Source: Plectrocnemia conspersa (lineage: Eukaryota > Arthropoda > Insecta > Trichoptera > Polycentropodidae). From it: 64,000 bases of DNA. Positions 35,465-48,447 of the stretch are shown piece by piece. The notes under the pieces are model-generated. The model searched no databases. It saw nothing but the letters and a program-made list of their open reading frames with translations, and was not told where the DNA came from. Every line of letters starts with the position of its first letter. Position 1 is the stretch's first letter. Location of the stretch: assembly GCA_009617715.1 (NCBI GenBank), contig VTFK01000014.1:1054001-1118000 (forward strand), in the 5' to 3' direction. The position numbers were made by a program, and so were the translations under genes.

Positions 35465-38400
35465 CTATGAAACTTCAGTCGGTACAACTTTAACCTTAGA
35501 GTTGGATTCCTGAAAGGGACATAAATTATTTACATATTCCAATCCATAATTTATTTTAAAAATACCTACAGTGGTGCACTTTATTGATTGCAAATCGATC
35601 GTCGATGTGTTTATATTATTACAACAGTGTTTGCTATCGCATGCTTTAGCTTTACATTTCATCAAACAGAAATTTTTAGAATCGTGGTCCTGAGATGCAT
35701 TTGATTTTAATTCTGGTTGTATTGTAACTTCGGTTACGCCCTGGTCCAATATGAACTTTTTAATTTCATCAAAGTGCTTCGAGTAATCCTGAAAAAGTAA
35801 TATGTTAGATTAATTTATGAAGTTTTACATTATAATATATAAGTTAAGTAGCTCACAGAATGATCTATGAAAATAATATGCATCGTTAATACAACTTTGT
35901 GCGTCGTCAGCTGCCAGACGTGCAAATCATGAATGTTCACAATAGTTGGAAAGGATTTCATGATATCAGAATGCAATGTTTCAATATTCATAGAATCTGG
36001 GATTGTTTGCAATAATATTAATCCAGATTCTTTCACTGTAATTGAGTTAATGTGTTATATTGTTGTACGTATTGATTATTTCAATGTAAAATATGCTATT
36101 TCAAGCAAAATAATTTTATCTAGCAAACGTTAAGTAGTAAATCTTTGTAATATAAGATATTTTGCTTTATGTACTGTAAATACATAAATGTACTTACTAT
36201 ATGGAACTGTGAAATATAATAAAAACAAGGCAGAGACTATCGTCAGCACAGGATCCACATACATTCCATGTTCAATGTCAACAAAATAAACCACTAACCC
36301 ACAAATGATAACAAATATTCCACCTGAAATTATTATTAGATTAGAACATGCTAAGGTTTGCTTTATGAGTATATAAATAATTACTTGTAGCATCCCTCAT
36401 GATAGCCTTACAACTTCCTCTTCCATTAATGCGAGGTCCTGGTAAAGACGAATGCCTCAAATGAGGTATATGACGTTCACCACATTGGACAGAATCCACT
36501 GAAGCGACATCCAAAACAACTTTGCCACTAGGACTCAAATGAATAAAGCTTTCTTGATGATAGGTGTAACCTGATACATAAAAGCAGTATAAATAAATAA
36601 ATAACAAAAAAGTTAAATTTTTTTAATACTAACCACCTATAAGTATGAAGCAAAAACTGTTGAGGCACAAACTAATGACTCCCATGATCAAAATCACTAA
36701 TGGGTAACTGAGTACTTGCTTGTGATTGATATGAATCAACGTTTGTAATGCTTCAACCATCACCGAGTACGAAAGAGATACGAAGAAGATTGATACGATA
36801 AGGAGCATCAGAACGTCTATTCGAGCCCATCCGAATGTGTTTCTCAAGTTCTTCTCTTCGTTAGCTTTTGCCAGTCGTACTTCGCTGCTGCCTGTCTGAT
36901 TGAACACAAAATATAATTAGTAATATGTACATTTTTGCATTCGAGCATTTAATTAATTGTGTTTTTTATTACCTTCTCAGTCAATTCGGAATCGTTTATG
37001 TTTGACTTGGACTCGCTGCTCTCCGGAGTTTGGCAAACATTCTTCACATTTGTAGTTTTAGATTCATACTGAAATTGAAAATGTGATATTAGACTTGCTA
37101 TTTGCAGCTCATAACATTATATTAATCTTAAGTTATAGGAATAAATTGTGAACATATTTTTACTATAATATATGCATTTGGATGTCAATAACATCTGCGA
37201 TTTGGATTCTTGTTATCACAATACAACATAAGGATAGTGAATAATAAAGATAATTGAAAGTATTGCACAAACAACATATCAATATGATGCAATACAAAAA
37301 CGATTCGAGCCCAATTTGACCAATGAAGCGCAAGCAAGCGCCGATTGCAAATGATTTATAAATGTTTTAAATAATGAATATTGTCATTATGATAATATAT
37401 GATACTTCTAAATTTTTTTTATTTATTTATCTTTTTGTTATTAGAGTTTTAGACATATTTTAGATATTATTTTATTTTTATAAAAACTGATATTTAAATC
37501 CATTTATCTTAATATTGTTTGGTATTTTAAAATTATTTATCATTTCAAGACCTGTGAATAGCAAAATATATATGAAAACTTTATTAATTTAATTTTTAAA
37601 GTTCAAAAGTTTAAGTTTTAATATATTTTAATTATGTTGCATACAATGGATATTATGAGCGCATAATGTTAAACTGCCACCAGCATGTTTAGTTTACTCG
37701 TAAAATGCTGTACACAAAGTAATGCTTCCCACGATTACTATATATGTATATTTATTTACAATAAAAAATTCAACATTAAAAGTATTTTTACTATTACAAC
37801 ACTGTGTTTTTTAGATAAAATCTATGACCAATATTGACCATAGCCAAAATTTGGCATATGAAATAATCACGCAATTTTATAATAATGCAAATTTAATTTA
37901 ATATGCATAAATATATAATCAGTGGCGGCGTGTTCAAAGACATAGCGGAATTGACCCAAAGAAAAAATGAAAATTAATTGAAATTTTTTCCCGCGAAAAA
38001 TAAAAAATGTAAATTTTATTTTGAATTAAAATATCGTTTTAATTTTATTTTATTTGGACAGAGCTGCTATCATTTGTTAGTAACATTCACATGTTTTACA
38101 TCCTCCATTTTAGTAACTATGTAGATATTTATTTTATTGTGGTGGTTTCAAACTTGTCGATTTCAAACTAGTGATCACGTCGCGAACGCCACTTTCGAGA
38201 TTTGATTTTGCAGCAAAAGAGACGACATAGATCAAATGTAAACGAAAGACGGCAGCGACTTGGGATACTGCATCGACATGAGAGGCATCAACGTATCGTT
38301 CAGAGAGCATCACCAGAACACGACATCACAGCCGAGAAAAATTCAACTCGACATGCCAACGAAGACTCGGCAACTTCTGATACTATTTCTATACTGTGAT

Positions 38401-41400
38401 AAATTGTACGTATTGAATAAACTGCTATTATTTCTTCTAGCGTTTGTTTTACGTAAGGAGGAATTAATGTTCTGACCAACGCTCGCTCGCTGCCGCTCAT
38501 TCGCACCTAACTTGTTTAAATTTTAAAACGTATTTATGTCGTTAGGGCCAAACCAGCGATGTGAAGCAGAGGAGAATACATAACCATCTGGCTTTGTAGC
38601 TTGGCGCCGAAATTCTAAACACGTACCTTGAAAAGTACACAATAATAGATAATGATTTACAAGACGATGCCTAAATAAAGACATTTCATAAAAATATTAA
38701 TTAGGGCTCACAAAGAGCAATTCGCCATTGTTAATTGATGTATTCAATTTACATCCCAGAACAGGATGTGAATCAATAAAAATATAGAGCCAATTGTTCA
38801 ATTTCTTTAATAGGTGTAACACACATTGACGGACATAAGTATTTATATGGTATTGTTATTATAATGCACAAATCTGGATTTTTTGTATAGCATTAATATT
38901 ACATTCAGGTCAAATGAAAGATAATACTCTCAGTTAGAAACTCAGACCAATCTTGCTAAATTATATCTGAACATTTAAATAATTATATATTTATATACAA
39001 GCAATCATACCTTCATATGGATAAGGGTATAATATACTATAATACTTGTGATTTACATTTTGCATAAATAAATTAGTATAACAAAATAATATATGCGAAC
39101 CAATTATTATGTATATAACACGATCGTTATGTAAAATTATCGCCTGTTTTTATCAAGGACGAATAAATAATTATTACCTATATCTTAAGATTCATCATTA
39201 AAATTAATATGTATTTTAATGTAATGAAACAATGATACCATAAATCCAGTACTTGACGTTAATGAATATTGCTTCTAAGATCTCATGAAACATAAAATCA
39301 AAATTATGATACCGTCTTCAAAGTTTCTCTTTTTTTGCCCTCGCATTTGAATTTTAGATGTAGCAGAATGATCATATATGGTTTTGCTTACATGTGTACG
39401 CAAGTAAATAACGTTAGGGTTGTCAAGAATCATTCATATGATACAAATTTCTTTTATGATATTTTAACCTTAAATTTCAAACTTACAACTAGATAAGATT
39501 AGGAAATTAAAAACGGATAATATGCAACGACGACGCCGCGATTTTATTGCTTTTGACGTGGATTTTTGACTTCTGAGAAATGATAATTGTTTTTGCGCTC
39601 TCCTATTGACCAAAATTCGGTTTGAATACATTTTGGCCAATACTCTCATATCATAAGTCCGTAGAAATATTAGTAAGGCTAGCTATCATATTTTTAAATA
39701 TAGTGTAATATCCAAATGCAGACCAACCACGGAGCAATATGCGATATCTGTAGTTCGTGAAAGTTAGTGCAAGTTCTAAAACCATATTTAGTTTTAGAAC
39801 CTTCATTAGGTCAAGTTACTACACCAGTAAAAATATAACCTCACCTAAAAATACACATTCACTGTAACATTTATAGATCACATGTAAATAAATAATAATA
39901 AACATGTACATGTATATATTATTACGTATGGAAAAGTTGAAATCACATAATTTTACTAGCACCTGCCAGATAAATTATATTTCCACTGGTAAAAATATAT
40001 ATACAATATATCTACCTATGAAAATGTAATTCGATATGATTTCACTGAAATTTTCGGGATAGATTCGAGACTGTTCTTTTAGCTTTACTTTGGGGGATAG
40101 CCTGAGAATTTCTGACTTAGAATCAGGGACGTCATTTAAACTTTTTCTATGGGGGGGGAAGAGAAAAAATTAGACAGTCAGTGGTCGTTTTTCATTAAGA
40201 TTCATAGCATTTCGCTAAATGACATGCTTCTAGCCAAATTCAAAAGAAGGCAAATGCCCCCCCCCCCTTGCCCGAATGATGCCCATGAGTCTGTGCATTC
40301 AAAATTTAGCACTTATTGCATACGCTACCTCTTTATGTTTATTTATTATAAAGGAGGAGTTGCATTTTTTATTAAAAGTCAAAGAAGATAAGACTTTAAT
40401 GTCAATACTTGAAGATGGCATAACAATGAAATTTTAATTAATTAAACTCGCATACGCAACGACGTTTTGTTTACATTTCTAACGATAACGTTGTTTATTA
40501 ACGTGATCATAAAAAATGCTGCGTCTTATTTGCTCCTATTTGACGGATCACAACAGCATAGTCTGTTTCCGCTCTAAATCATCACATTCACCCTAAGATC
40601 GAGAGTCTAAAAAAGAACCTAATTTATAGTTTTATTTTTTATTTAAGTAATCGCACACAATCGCATCGTCTTAAATGTGACGATCTTTAATCACCATTCG
40701 AATACAATCTTCTGTAAAGGTTTTTCGTTTATGTAAACATATCTTTTAAATGTTATAAAATGTGGAAACCCTAATTGACCACCAAAAGTGCATTTTTTTC
40801 CTTATCGAACCTCACCGCGTGCTGACTAAGGGCAAGTCTCGTTTTTTACATATCACATCGCACTATTCTACGAACGTCTTCTTAAGGAATGTTGTCTCTG
40901 CATGACCCAGTGATAGAAACAGAGAAAACGAGCACATAAATTATTATACACACACCATATTCACAACCATGAACCGACAATTCGCAACACACATCTACAC
41001 CTAGCCATTAAATTTTGTTAATAATGCTTACTAAATCGAACGAGATTATGGTAACGAGATCCGTTCGAAAAATTACGGAACATAAATCTGAGACGCTTTC
41101 ACCGCATTTATTGTATATACTAGGTATAACATGCGAATCTCAAATTTCGTTATTTTGCAAGAACAATGAAGCAGTTCCGTTATACGAAGCGTTCTTAAAA
41201 CAATGTGACGGAAGAAATTGTTGCTATTTAGATGCATGGATACCATTATCACTTTGATTCCGGGTTTATAGAGCACTTTAAGTTAACAAAGAACAATTGA
41301 CATGTTTCCTTTTTGCGCAGATTGTTTTTTAATAATAATTTCAAAGTTATAATTTATGTTTCAGTATTTAACCTTTAGGTGACGAACATTATTTTGTGAA

Positions 41401-42098
41401 GCTTAGCTTCCATTATAAGTTGTTAAATGAACTGTGTTTATAGATAAATTTATAAATGGATCGATCTGAGCATTCAATGACAAATGTGGCGTGTTCGCTA
41501 AATTGTAATATTTCTGCTAATTTGTTATATAACTGCTTATTATAAGTTCTACCAAAGTACAGTGTGATCCAATTCGAGTTTCATATGCTAGCAACACTGC
41601 AAATCAGACAACTGTTAATAATCACGCGTGTTTAAAGTGTCCAATGTTAATTTGCAACAACACATTTAAGAAATGGATCGCTATCGCGTTAACGCGTTCG
41701 AAATTTACGAGAAGATTATGGTAAATCTTATCGTTCTACTGAGCGAACAATTCGCAATGTTGTGAAAAATTTTGAGTGTGACAGCTTTTGGGATTTTCTT
41801 ACTTGGGATTAATAATTTTATGATTAATAATGATATACCATTTCAGAGAAAGTACTTGATTTATTTTTAGTTATGCCTAATTTTTAGATATAACTAGAAC
41901 TAAATTCACCTTTAAAGTCATTATGCATCCGATCAACGCTATGATGTTGCATAGCATATGATTGGCATCGACCAGCAGAGTCAACGAGTGTGTCACATGA
42001 CATATGACCATCTGCGACAAGAAGTAGACCACAGATAGCACCAGCACCAGATAGAGAGGCGCCGGCTGCAGCCTCTGAAGCCACTTCTTCAGACCCAT
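35465..42098 (-). CDS. zinc transporter (SLC30/ZnT family), ZnT77C-like, with altered metal site
   Basis: Eight exons on the minus strand: 41910-42098, 36973-37068, 36637-36895, 36385-36570, 36198-36323, 35857-36035, 35570-35788 and 35465-35509. They join in frame to 1299 bases, 432 residues. Family members export zinc from the cytosol by proton exchange as dimers. Visible features: two N-terminal spans, FGWARIDVLMLL, VEALQTLIHINHKQ, GYTYHQESF, the DP-containing span (YVDPVLTIVSALFLL), and the cytosolic domain with NIHDLHVWQLTTHKVVLTMH and a C-terminal TIQPE. The cytosolic tail has several Cys (KCKAKACDSKHCC). Of the four metal-site residues (H-x3-D twice), His47 and Asp241 remain but the partners are Asn51 and Ala237. 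The loop normally rich in His is Ser/Glu-rich. Transport activity or metal choice may therefore differ. Intron 1 is 4.8 kb and full of repeats. The 5' UTR exon reaches 42240. Confidence 0.9.
38460..38640. repeat. foldback repeat family, right-half copy
   Basis: Contains the CGCTCGCTGCCGCTC...CACCTAAC block, TTTTAAAACGTATTTATGT, CGTTAGGGCCAAACCA and GGCGCCGAAATTCTAAA. It matches the right arm of 45480-45830 in the same order. Confidence 0.6.
39515..39700. repeat. interspersed repeat, partner of 29283-29500
   Basis: CGCGATTTTATTGCTTTTGA and GTGGATTTTTGACTTCTGAG blocks are shared in order with 29283-29500. Ends are not clear. Confidence 0.6.
39870..40065. repeat. interspersed repeat, partner of 59075-59270
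   Basis: Shared blocks in order: CATGTAAATAAA, TGTATATATTA, AAAAGTTGAAATCA, CCAGATAAATTATAT, CTGGT-AAAAATATATA, CTACCT-TGA and GATATGATTT-ACT. About 195 bases in both places. Family unknown. Confidence 0.65.
40118..40290. repeat. G-run/C-run interspersed repeat, copy 1 of 4
   Basis: Pattern: ATCAGGGACGTCATTT, a run of G, then TTTCATTAAGATTCATAGC, TTCGCTAAATGACATGC, a CCAAATTC block and a run of C. Other copies are at 48448-48640, 52140-52320 and 58818-58975. Confidence 0.65.
41640..41790 (+). mobile_element. possible mariner-like transposase N-terminal fragment
   Basis: After a frameshift, the reading DYGKSYRSTERTIRNVVKNF follows MDRYRVNAFEIYE. This resembles the helix-turn-helix start of some mariner-like transposases (YG...RPTERTIRxVVxKFE). 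It is about 40 residues only, with a probable internal deletion, so the call is tentative. Confidence 0.3.
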
Positions 42099-42240
42099 CT
42101 CGCCAGAAACCGGAATCGGTGACCGCTTCTAGATTCTACAAACACGTTGCCTACTAAGTCTCTATCGTGTTCGACTATAGCATGTCTTTGTCGATGGTCT
42201 GCTTCCTCAGCGAGCTCCTTGTGAGAGCATCTTCAGCCTT
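42099..42240 (-). promoter_or_regulatory. 5' UTR exon of the zinc transporter gene with two upstream ORFs
   Basis: On the minus strand an acceptor (atctttgcag) ends at 42241, and the exon runs to the ATG at 42098. It contains two short upstream ORFs (ATG followed by six codons then TGA, and ATG-CTA-TAG), which could lower translation of the main ORF. The first exon and promoter must lie further right, position unknown. Confidence 0.45.
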
Positions 42241-45200
42241 CTGCAAAGATAAGAGCGAATTATTAATTATTCATGAGAGTTTTGGAATATTAGTTACAAC
42301 AATAACTTTCTATTTTACTTCTTATCTGATAAAAATAGATAAGAGCTAGTGCTATACATGTGTTTGGCATGCAAGTATTAGTACATAAATTATGGAATAT
42401 GTTTCGCAAGTCAAGTAATATTAACTGTTTCCTATGTGGATAACAGTCATAAAATATAACGATTAAAAGTATGCAAAACTGTCCCAATTGCTAAATGTGT
42501 TACCATTTCAGAGAATCGAATGAAAAACAGACCTGTATTGACAAGTCAGAGTAGCATGTAAAATATCTGCGACTTGAATCACAATAGCGACGACAATCAC
42601 GAGGTAAGTAGTGAAACAATTGATAAACTTATATTTCAGACTTATATTTAAAATATATTTTTCAATAGCGGCTGTTTATATTTGCATGTTAAAAAACGTG
42701 TTCAGTTTTTTAAAAAAGTTCAGAACTTCATGGCTCATTTGCAACATGTAATTGTCTAAAATTGTTGCAAATTTAATACTATATTTTCTCAGCAATTTCA
42801 ACCATTTTTTATATATAATTCACAATGTCAAACAGTGCAACAAAAAAGTAATGTAAAATCCTCATTGTGAGTATTATTAACAAAGCTATTTTTCACCGTA
42901 TATAACAATTGTGAATGATATTTTATTTTTAAAGAACAATTCATGAAACAAATTATCCCTCAAATAGTATACTTTTAAGGCGTTTTCTGAACAAAATACC
43001 TTGATGTTCTTTATCAGAATATACAAATTAAGGTCAACTCATAATAGACACAATACTAAAACTTGAAAGAACAATTCGTAGCCATTGTTTAATCAAAGTT
43101 CATAGTAAGTTGGACAAACTAATACATGGTCATGAAATATGATAGATTTGTTGATCATGGTTAAGGCCATTTACGACATATTACTTAAGCCACTTTGCAT
43201 TCTGAAAGAGCTCTTTGAATAATTTCTTTTGATGTTTTATTAAAATTGATTTGACCTCCCCTGACCAAATTATGCTACTACTTACAAGAATGGCTATATA
43301 CACAATACATCATCTTAAGAAGAACATTCAAAGAAGGCCAAATAGGACATTTGAGGCCATAAATTAGTACCTAGTTATAGAAAAGTAGTATAACTTAGAC
43401 ATATGAAAAAATGATTAAACTAACAATATAATATGTATTATTTTACTCAAATTTAACTTCATCTGAATATATTTAATTATTATAATAGTTGTTCGAAATC
43501 GGTAACGATACAATAGGAAGTTAGTGTGAAAAATAAAATATGTGTGTTCACATTACTTTGTCTATGTTTGAACCCGAAAGGTCGATATCGGTATGTCAGA
43601 GGTCGATTAAGGATTGGAGGTCGATGCAAAAACGCTAATTATAAATCACACATTTAATAAGTATTATTTCAATAAATATTTTTATTGTAAATATATGTAT
43701 TATACACAACTTTGTATTATGTAAAAAAAATAATTAAAAATATTTGTTCATATTTTTCAGTGTTTTATAAAATTCATGCAGCAAAGCAGAAAATAAATAC
43801 AGTATTTTCGATTTAAGCAGTTATTCTTTATATATCAATTAACAAAATACAACTTTAGTTTTGAAAGAAATAATTAAAAATCTATTTAAAAACTGAAATT
43901 ATAAAACATTATATTTATTGATGTTTTAACCTTTAAATTATCATACCCACTATAAAAAATATGTCATTGAAATAATTCATAAGCAATAATATTCTTTCTG
44001 CAAGTTGTGCCTACTATTCACTGAACAGTTTATACACAAATCGTTTTCAGTCTGAAAATATTTTTGTTCAGGCTACATTGTGTTCATTGGCTCACATTCG
44101 CGTGTATAATCCGAAGCAAACGTTGAATATTCATAGCTTTTTCACGCCACGTTCTGATAACCACGGTCTACAAAATGTCTAAGATGTCGGAGTTTCTCGA
44201 CGTTTCGGCTTCTGTGTCGATCTCTGAGAAACGACAGATTTTAAATTTGTCTTTCATTATATTGCGAAAACGTTTAAATTTCAAAGTAAACGTATTAAAT
44301 GCTAAACGATTACTAGTACCTAATATCGTGAGAAAAATACCAATGTCACAAAAAATTGTGTCCAAAACAGACCATTTTACATCATCAATCAACTATTTTG
44401 AGTTGTTCTATTAAATCCGTTCATTGTACACACAATTGCAGAGTATATTGTTATTGTAATTGATTGCATTATATTTGAAACAATAAATATGTATGTATGT
44501 TTTGGTTTGTTTCGTAATTTATAATTCTCATGATATTGTATCTATTTGTTAAAAAACAAATTTTCTCATCGCAGTGGCTATATTATATAATGAAATTAAT
44601 TTCAATGTGATTTATTATGAGAATGTAGCATAATTATATTCTAAAATAGAAAACGAGTAACATTAAACTTATAGAATTAATTACATTCAAAGGAAACGAT
44701 CAACAAAAAAAGACTGTCCCATGATAAGTGTTGTAAATATGATACATATAATATATGTTGCATGTTTAAATGTATGTCATAATGCATGTTTAAATATAGG
44801 TTGTCCGTGCTTGTTTTAATCCTTGATATGCTATGATATAATATCTACAAAAGCCTAGGTATGTGGTTATATATGCATCGGACACGCACGTAATATTTAA
44901 ACTGATTGCGTCAAGATCTGCGCGTCCACCAGTGTCTCTCAAACAGCATATATTTAGGTAATAAAAACAGTTGAAACTAGCAAAAAATAATTACTTTAAC
45001 TCTATGGTACGATTTATTTTTTATATTAAAAATCCATATCTTTAATCTATAGTAAGTCTTAAATTGACGCAATATGTACTATAAAATATAAATTACAAAT
45101 ATAGCAGATTTTTTTAAGAAAAGAACATAATTGATGGTGTAAAAACTTAAGACAGATTTGTAATTTTACATATTAATTGTATGATCTTATATTTGTAGCA

Positions 45201-45479
45201 GATATATTGTTGTACAGTTTTAATAGTATGTTGTATGGTGTAATTTTTATTAACCATTGCTTAATATTATATTATTAGTGGTACCATTATTAATATACGT
45301 TATGATTATGTCATGCATAACCTTCATAAAAAACTGTCATGTAAAGAAATCATTTCAATATAATAAATTGTTCAAATACTTTTCATATGTACTTTAGGAA
45401 TGAACTACAGTTTTTTCAAATACAAAAATAATCTATTTCCTTTATTAACATTTTAATCATCAAACACAAAAACTTTGGT

Positions 45480-45830
45480 ACTAATGGTTTGCTGGTTTGC
45501 CCCTAACGACTACAAAAGCGGCCAACAACATTTTTATATTATAAACACGTTTTAAATTTAAATAGGTTAGGTGCGAACTCTCTGCAGCGAATTTACTTAA
45601 AAAGACGATTATATAAATTGGCAATAAGATTTACCTTACATAAATGGTTTAAATCTTCTGAGTAACGTTCGCTCACTACCGCTCGCTTACACCTAACCAC
45701 TTTTATTTTAAAACGTATTTATGTAGCAAAACATTGTTGGCCGCTTTCATAGCCGTTAAGGCCAAACCAACAATGTGAATGTTCATAACAACTAATTTCT
45801 GAGCGTGGTGCCGATATTTTAAATAAGTAG
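45480..45830. repeat. foldback (long inverted repeat) element
   Basis: Arms at about 45483-45595 and 45665-45778 are mutual complements: GGTTTGCTGGTTTGCCCCTA, AAAGCGGCCAACAA, AACACGTTTTAAA and AGGTTAGGTGCGA on the left appear inverted on the right, with a loop of about 70 bases. The right flank ends GGTGCCGATATTTTAAATAA. Partial copies are at 20364, 38460 and 58560. It would form a long hairpin when transcribed. Confidence 0.75.
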
Positions 45831-46305
45831 CAAAACTTCTTGTTATAAATATTAAAAATACAATACAATTTGCGAACATCTAATCATCTCATCCAAAAAT
45901 GTACAAGTAGTAGAAAGAATTTCGTGTGTGCAATACCTGCTTTTGTTTTTATTTCGCCAGCCATCCCTATCATAATATAAGGCACGATCATTTCTCTGTT
46001 ATATAACATACTTTTTGGGAACTGCTAGGTACCCTTTGTTTTGCCTGAGATAAAACAAATTTTTTCATTTTATATTGTCACGTCGCGCATATACAAAAAT
46101 ATAAAAACATCGATTTTATTAAATTAAATTTTAAAAAATTTGCGTCGTAATATCGTTCGGTGGGATTTTTGATATTTCGTAAAATAAAAAGGATAATATT
46201 ATTCTACTTTGATATCCTACCCAGATAAAACTACTTAATCTCTACAGTGAGCGTCACTTTATTCTACATTTTTACTTTCAAGCAAAATGGGCTAAATGGG
46301 CTAAC

Positions 46306-46562
46306 CAGTGGCATAGCTATGGTGGGGCAGAAGGGCGGGCCGCACTTGCTTGGGGGCGGCATATTCGCGATGGGGTCGTCTAGTGTGGTTCTTAACCCTG
46401 AATGCACTACAACATATATAAATCCACGACTAACAAGAGCTTAATAATAATCAATTTATTATTTTAAGAAATGCTGATTTTATGACCCTGCAAAATTGTA
46501 TAGGGGGGGGGGGGCAACTTTAAGGATCGCCCTGGGCGGCACATACCCTAGCTACGCCACTG
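46306..46562. mobile_element. hAT-type MITE, copy B
   Basis: A 257-base copy of the element at 27933-28199, in the same orientation, with ends CAGTGGCATAGCTA and TAGCTACGCCACTG. Flanks GGGCTAAC and GTTCTAAG match at five of eight positions, so the target duplication has decayed or was imperfect. A run of 12 G lies near the right end. Confidence 0.8.
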
Positions 46563-46624
46563 GTTCTAAGGCATAGAGATATTGTTATTAATAGATAAGA
46601 TGTGATAAAACGGATTTAAAAAAT

Positions 46625-46885
46625 ATATGCGTTAGATAATGCGTTACAACGGGCTAAACACAATCAACAACTATTAAGTAAGTAGTGAGACACCGGTAAA
46701 TCCTTGACATATATTTTATTGATTCGAGATCCGTAAGATTAGGAAAATCTAGGATAGCCTAATTTGTGATGATCGACCGCAATGATAATTATATAATAAT
46801 CAATAATTCCGATCTACCAGATACGATAGAAATTTAAAAAAACGTATATACAGTTATTTTCATATGAGATTCGAATCTATTATAT
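46625..46885. repeat. interspersed repeat, partner of 55375-55690
   Basis: Shared blocks: TAAACACAATCAACA, GTGA-ACACC, ATTAGGAAAATCTA-GA, CCTAATTTATGAT, ATTATA-TATATAATAATC, ACGATAGA and a T-GATTCGAATC-like box. The last box resembles a tRNA B box, so a tRNA-derived SINE is possible but unproven. Confidence 0.5.
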
Positions 46886-47754
46886 CGAATAAATATATTG
46901 TTATACAATTTATAAATGTTTTAATATATATTTTTAATAAATATTATTTAATCATCTATTAATAATATATAATTAATAATAGCAGTAAAGTTTTAAACAT
47001 AAAATACACATAAATTAATAAATAACTCTATTACATAACATCTTGAATTAAGTGATTATTTTCAATTTGCTTTAAACATTACGAATCTATAATAATGTCT
47101 TAATCTAATTATTTTTACAATGATTCATTTAAATACAGCCTGAGGCTTCACCACAATAAGCAATATTAGATCATTTCATTCATTATATCTGTATATAATA
47201 TATAATAGATCATGAAACAGCAAAGCAATTGTTTGATACAAATATTTAAGGTACGATTCCAAAACAATTTTTTTTGTAATCGTACTTTTACCGCGTTGTT
47301 ATTTATTGTATGTACTATAAAATATTTTTGTATAATAGATAACGTGATGGAAATAAAGTATGGCTTAAACGCTACGATCTTATTTTAGCCAAAACTTAAA
47401 AGTACGCTTTCTAATACGTTAATGGAATAATTGCCGGTTTGAGCGTTAAAAACGTGACCTAAAGCACATCATCAATTCATTATTGCTAAAACTGTTAATA
47501 AATATTAATACGAAACGGTGAACCTATATTTTAAAGAATTTATCAAATAACAATCTGATCCAAATATTATATCAAAGTAAGCATCTAACTGATATCAAAC
47601 AATGTATGTCAAATTTGGTGCTTTGTAATTAAAATCAGAGCGTGATAAACAATTTTGTTGATAGGTAAAAATATTAAATATTTTTACAGTCTAACGTGCG
47701 CAAAAGGTTAATTGCCAAACATATATGCACGTGACCTTATTAATAGTCTTTACT

Positions 47755-47943
47755 TTCGTTAACAACTCATAATTTAGCCGAGTCGTTTTTTAATGCGAAT
47801 TATCGCAGACAAGTTCAATGACGGAATATTGATGATCAATTTTTACTTTCTTCGCTTTCTAATTGCGTAATTCTACATTGACAATGTAAATTCCGTATTT
47901 TTTCACAACGACTCGCATTATAATATGATTGTTAACGAATCGA
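47755..47943. repeat. foldback/MITE with TTCGTTAACAA inverted ends
   Basis: The left end TTCGTTAACAACTCATAA...CGAGTCGTT is mirrored by AACGACTCGCATTATAATATG...TTGTTAACGAA on the right. An inner pair with TGACGGAATATTG and TAAATTCCGTA recalls the ACGGAAT family at 5748 and 8165. About 190 bases, non-coding. Confidence 0.65.
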
Positions 47944-48447
47944 AGGCATAATGTACTGTTACTGTGTTATATAACGTTATAGATTTCATCTCGTTCTATC
48001 TCGAAAATACTAGATTTACATTTTAATTCGATCTAGATCATAACACAATGAAGCAATTTTGCAATTTTTCTTTACCGCAGATTTATTCAATAATAACTTA
48101 ATTTATATGTTAACCTACCAGATTTTAACTATATAGTTTTCCTGTATAAGGTTTAATTGTTTTTTATGGATATATTTACTTTTCAATATACTAAAAATTG
48201 GTTTTTAGTAATAATATATTATAAAATACTATGATACATATTAAATCGATTTGTATCTGAATTTTTCATATACATAAGACAATAACCGGCAGTTTAAAAT
48301 AAAAAAATCTCAATTTAAACATTTTTTCTAATAATAGTCGTTACCGAGCGTTCCCACTGCGACACATACATATATTTTTTTTAAATATGAATTTAAAATA
48401 TGATATATTTAAAAAATATATTAAATAATATAAAATTTCTGCTTTAG

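Larger units (their letters stand above)
37069..41909 (-). other. zinc transporter intron 1, repeat-filled
   Basis: It carries a foldback-family copy (38460-38640), the repeat shared with 29283-29500 (39515-39700), a block shared with 59075-59270 (39870-40065), a G/C-run repeat (40118-40290) and a possible transposase fragment (41640-41790). No coding exon is evident; a reading frame at 41015-41257 has no recognisable content. Confidence 0.6.

Noticed and set aside
41015..41257. 80-codon plus-strand frame in the zinc transporter intron
   Set aside because: No recognisable motif, no splice or start context, opposite strand of a repeat-rich intron.
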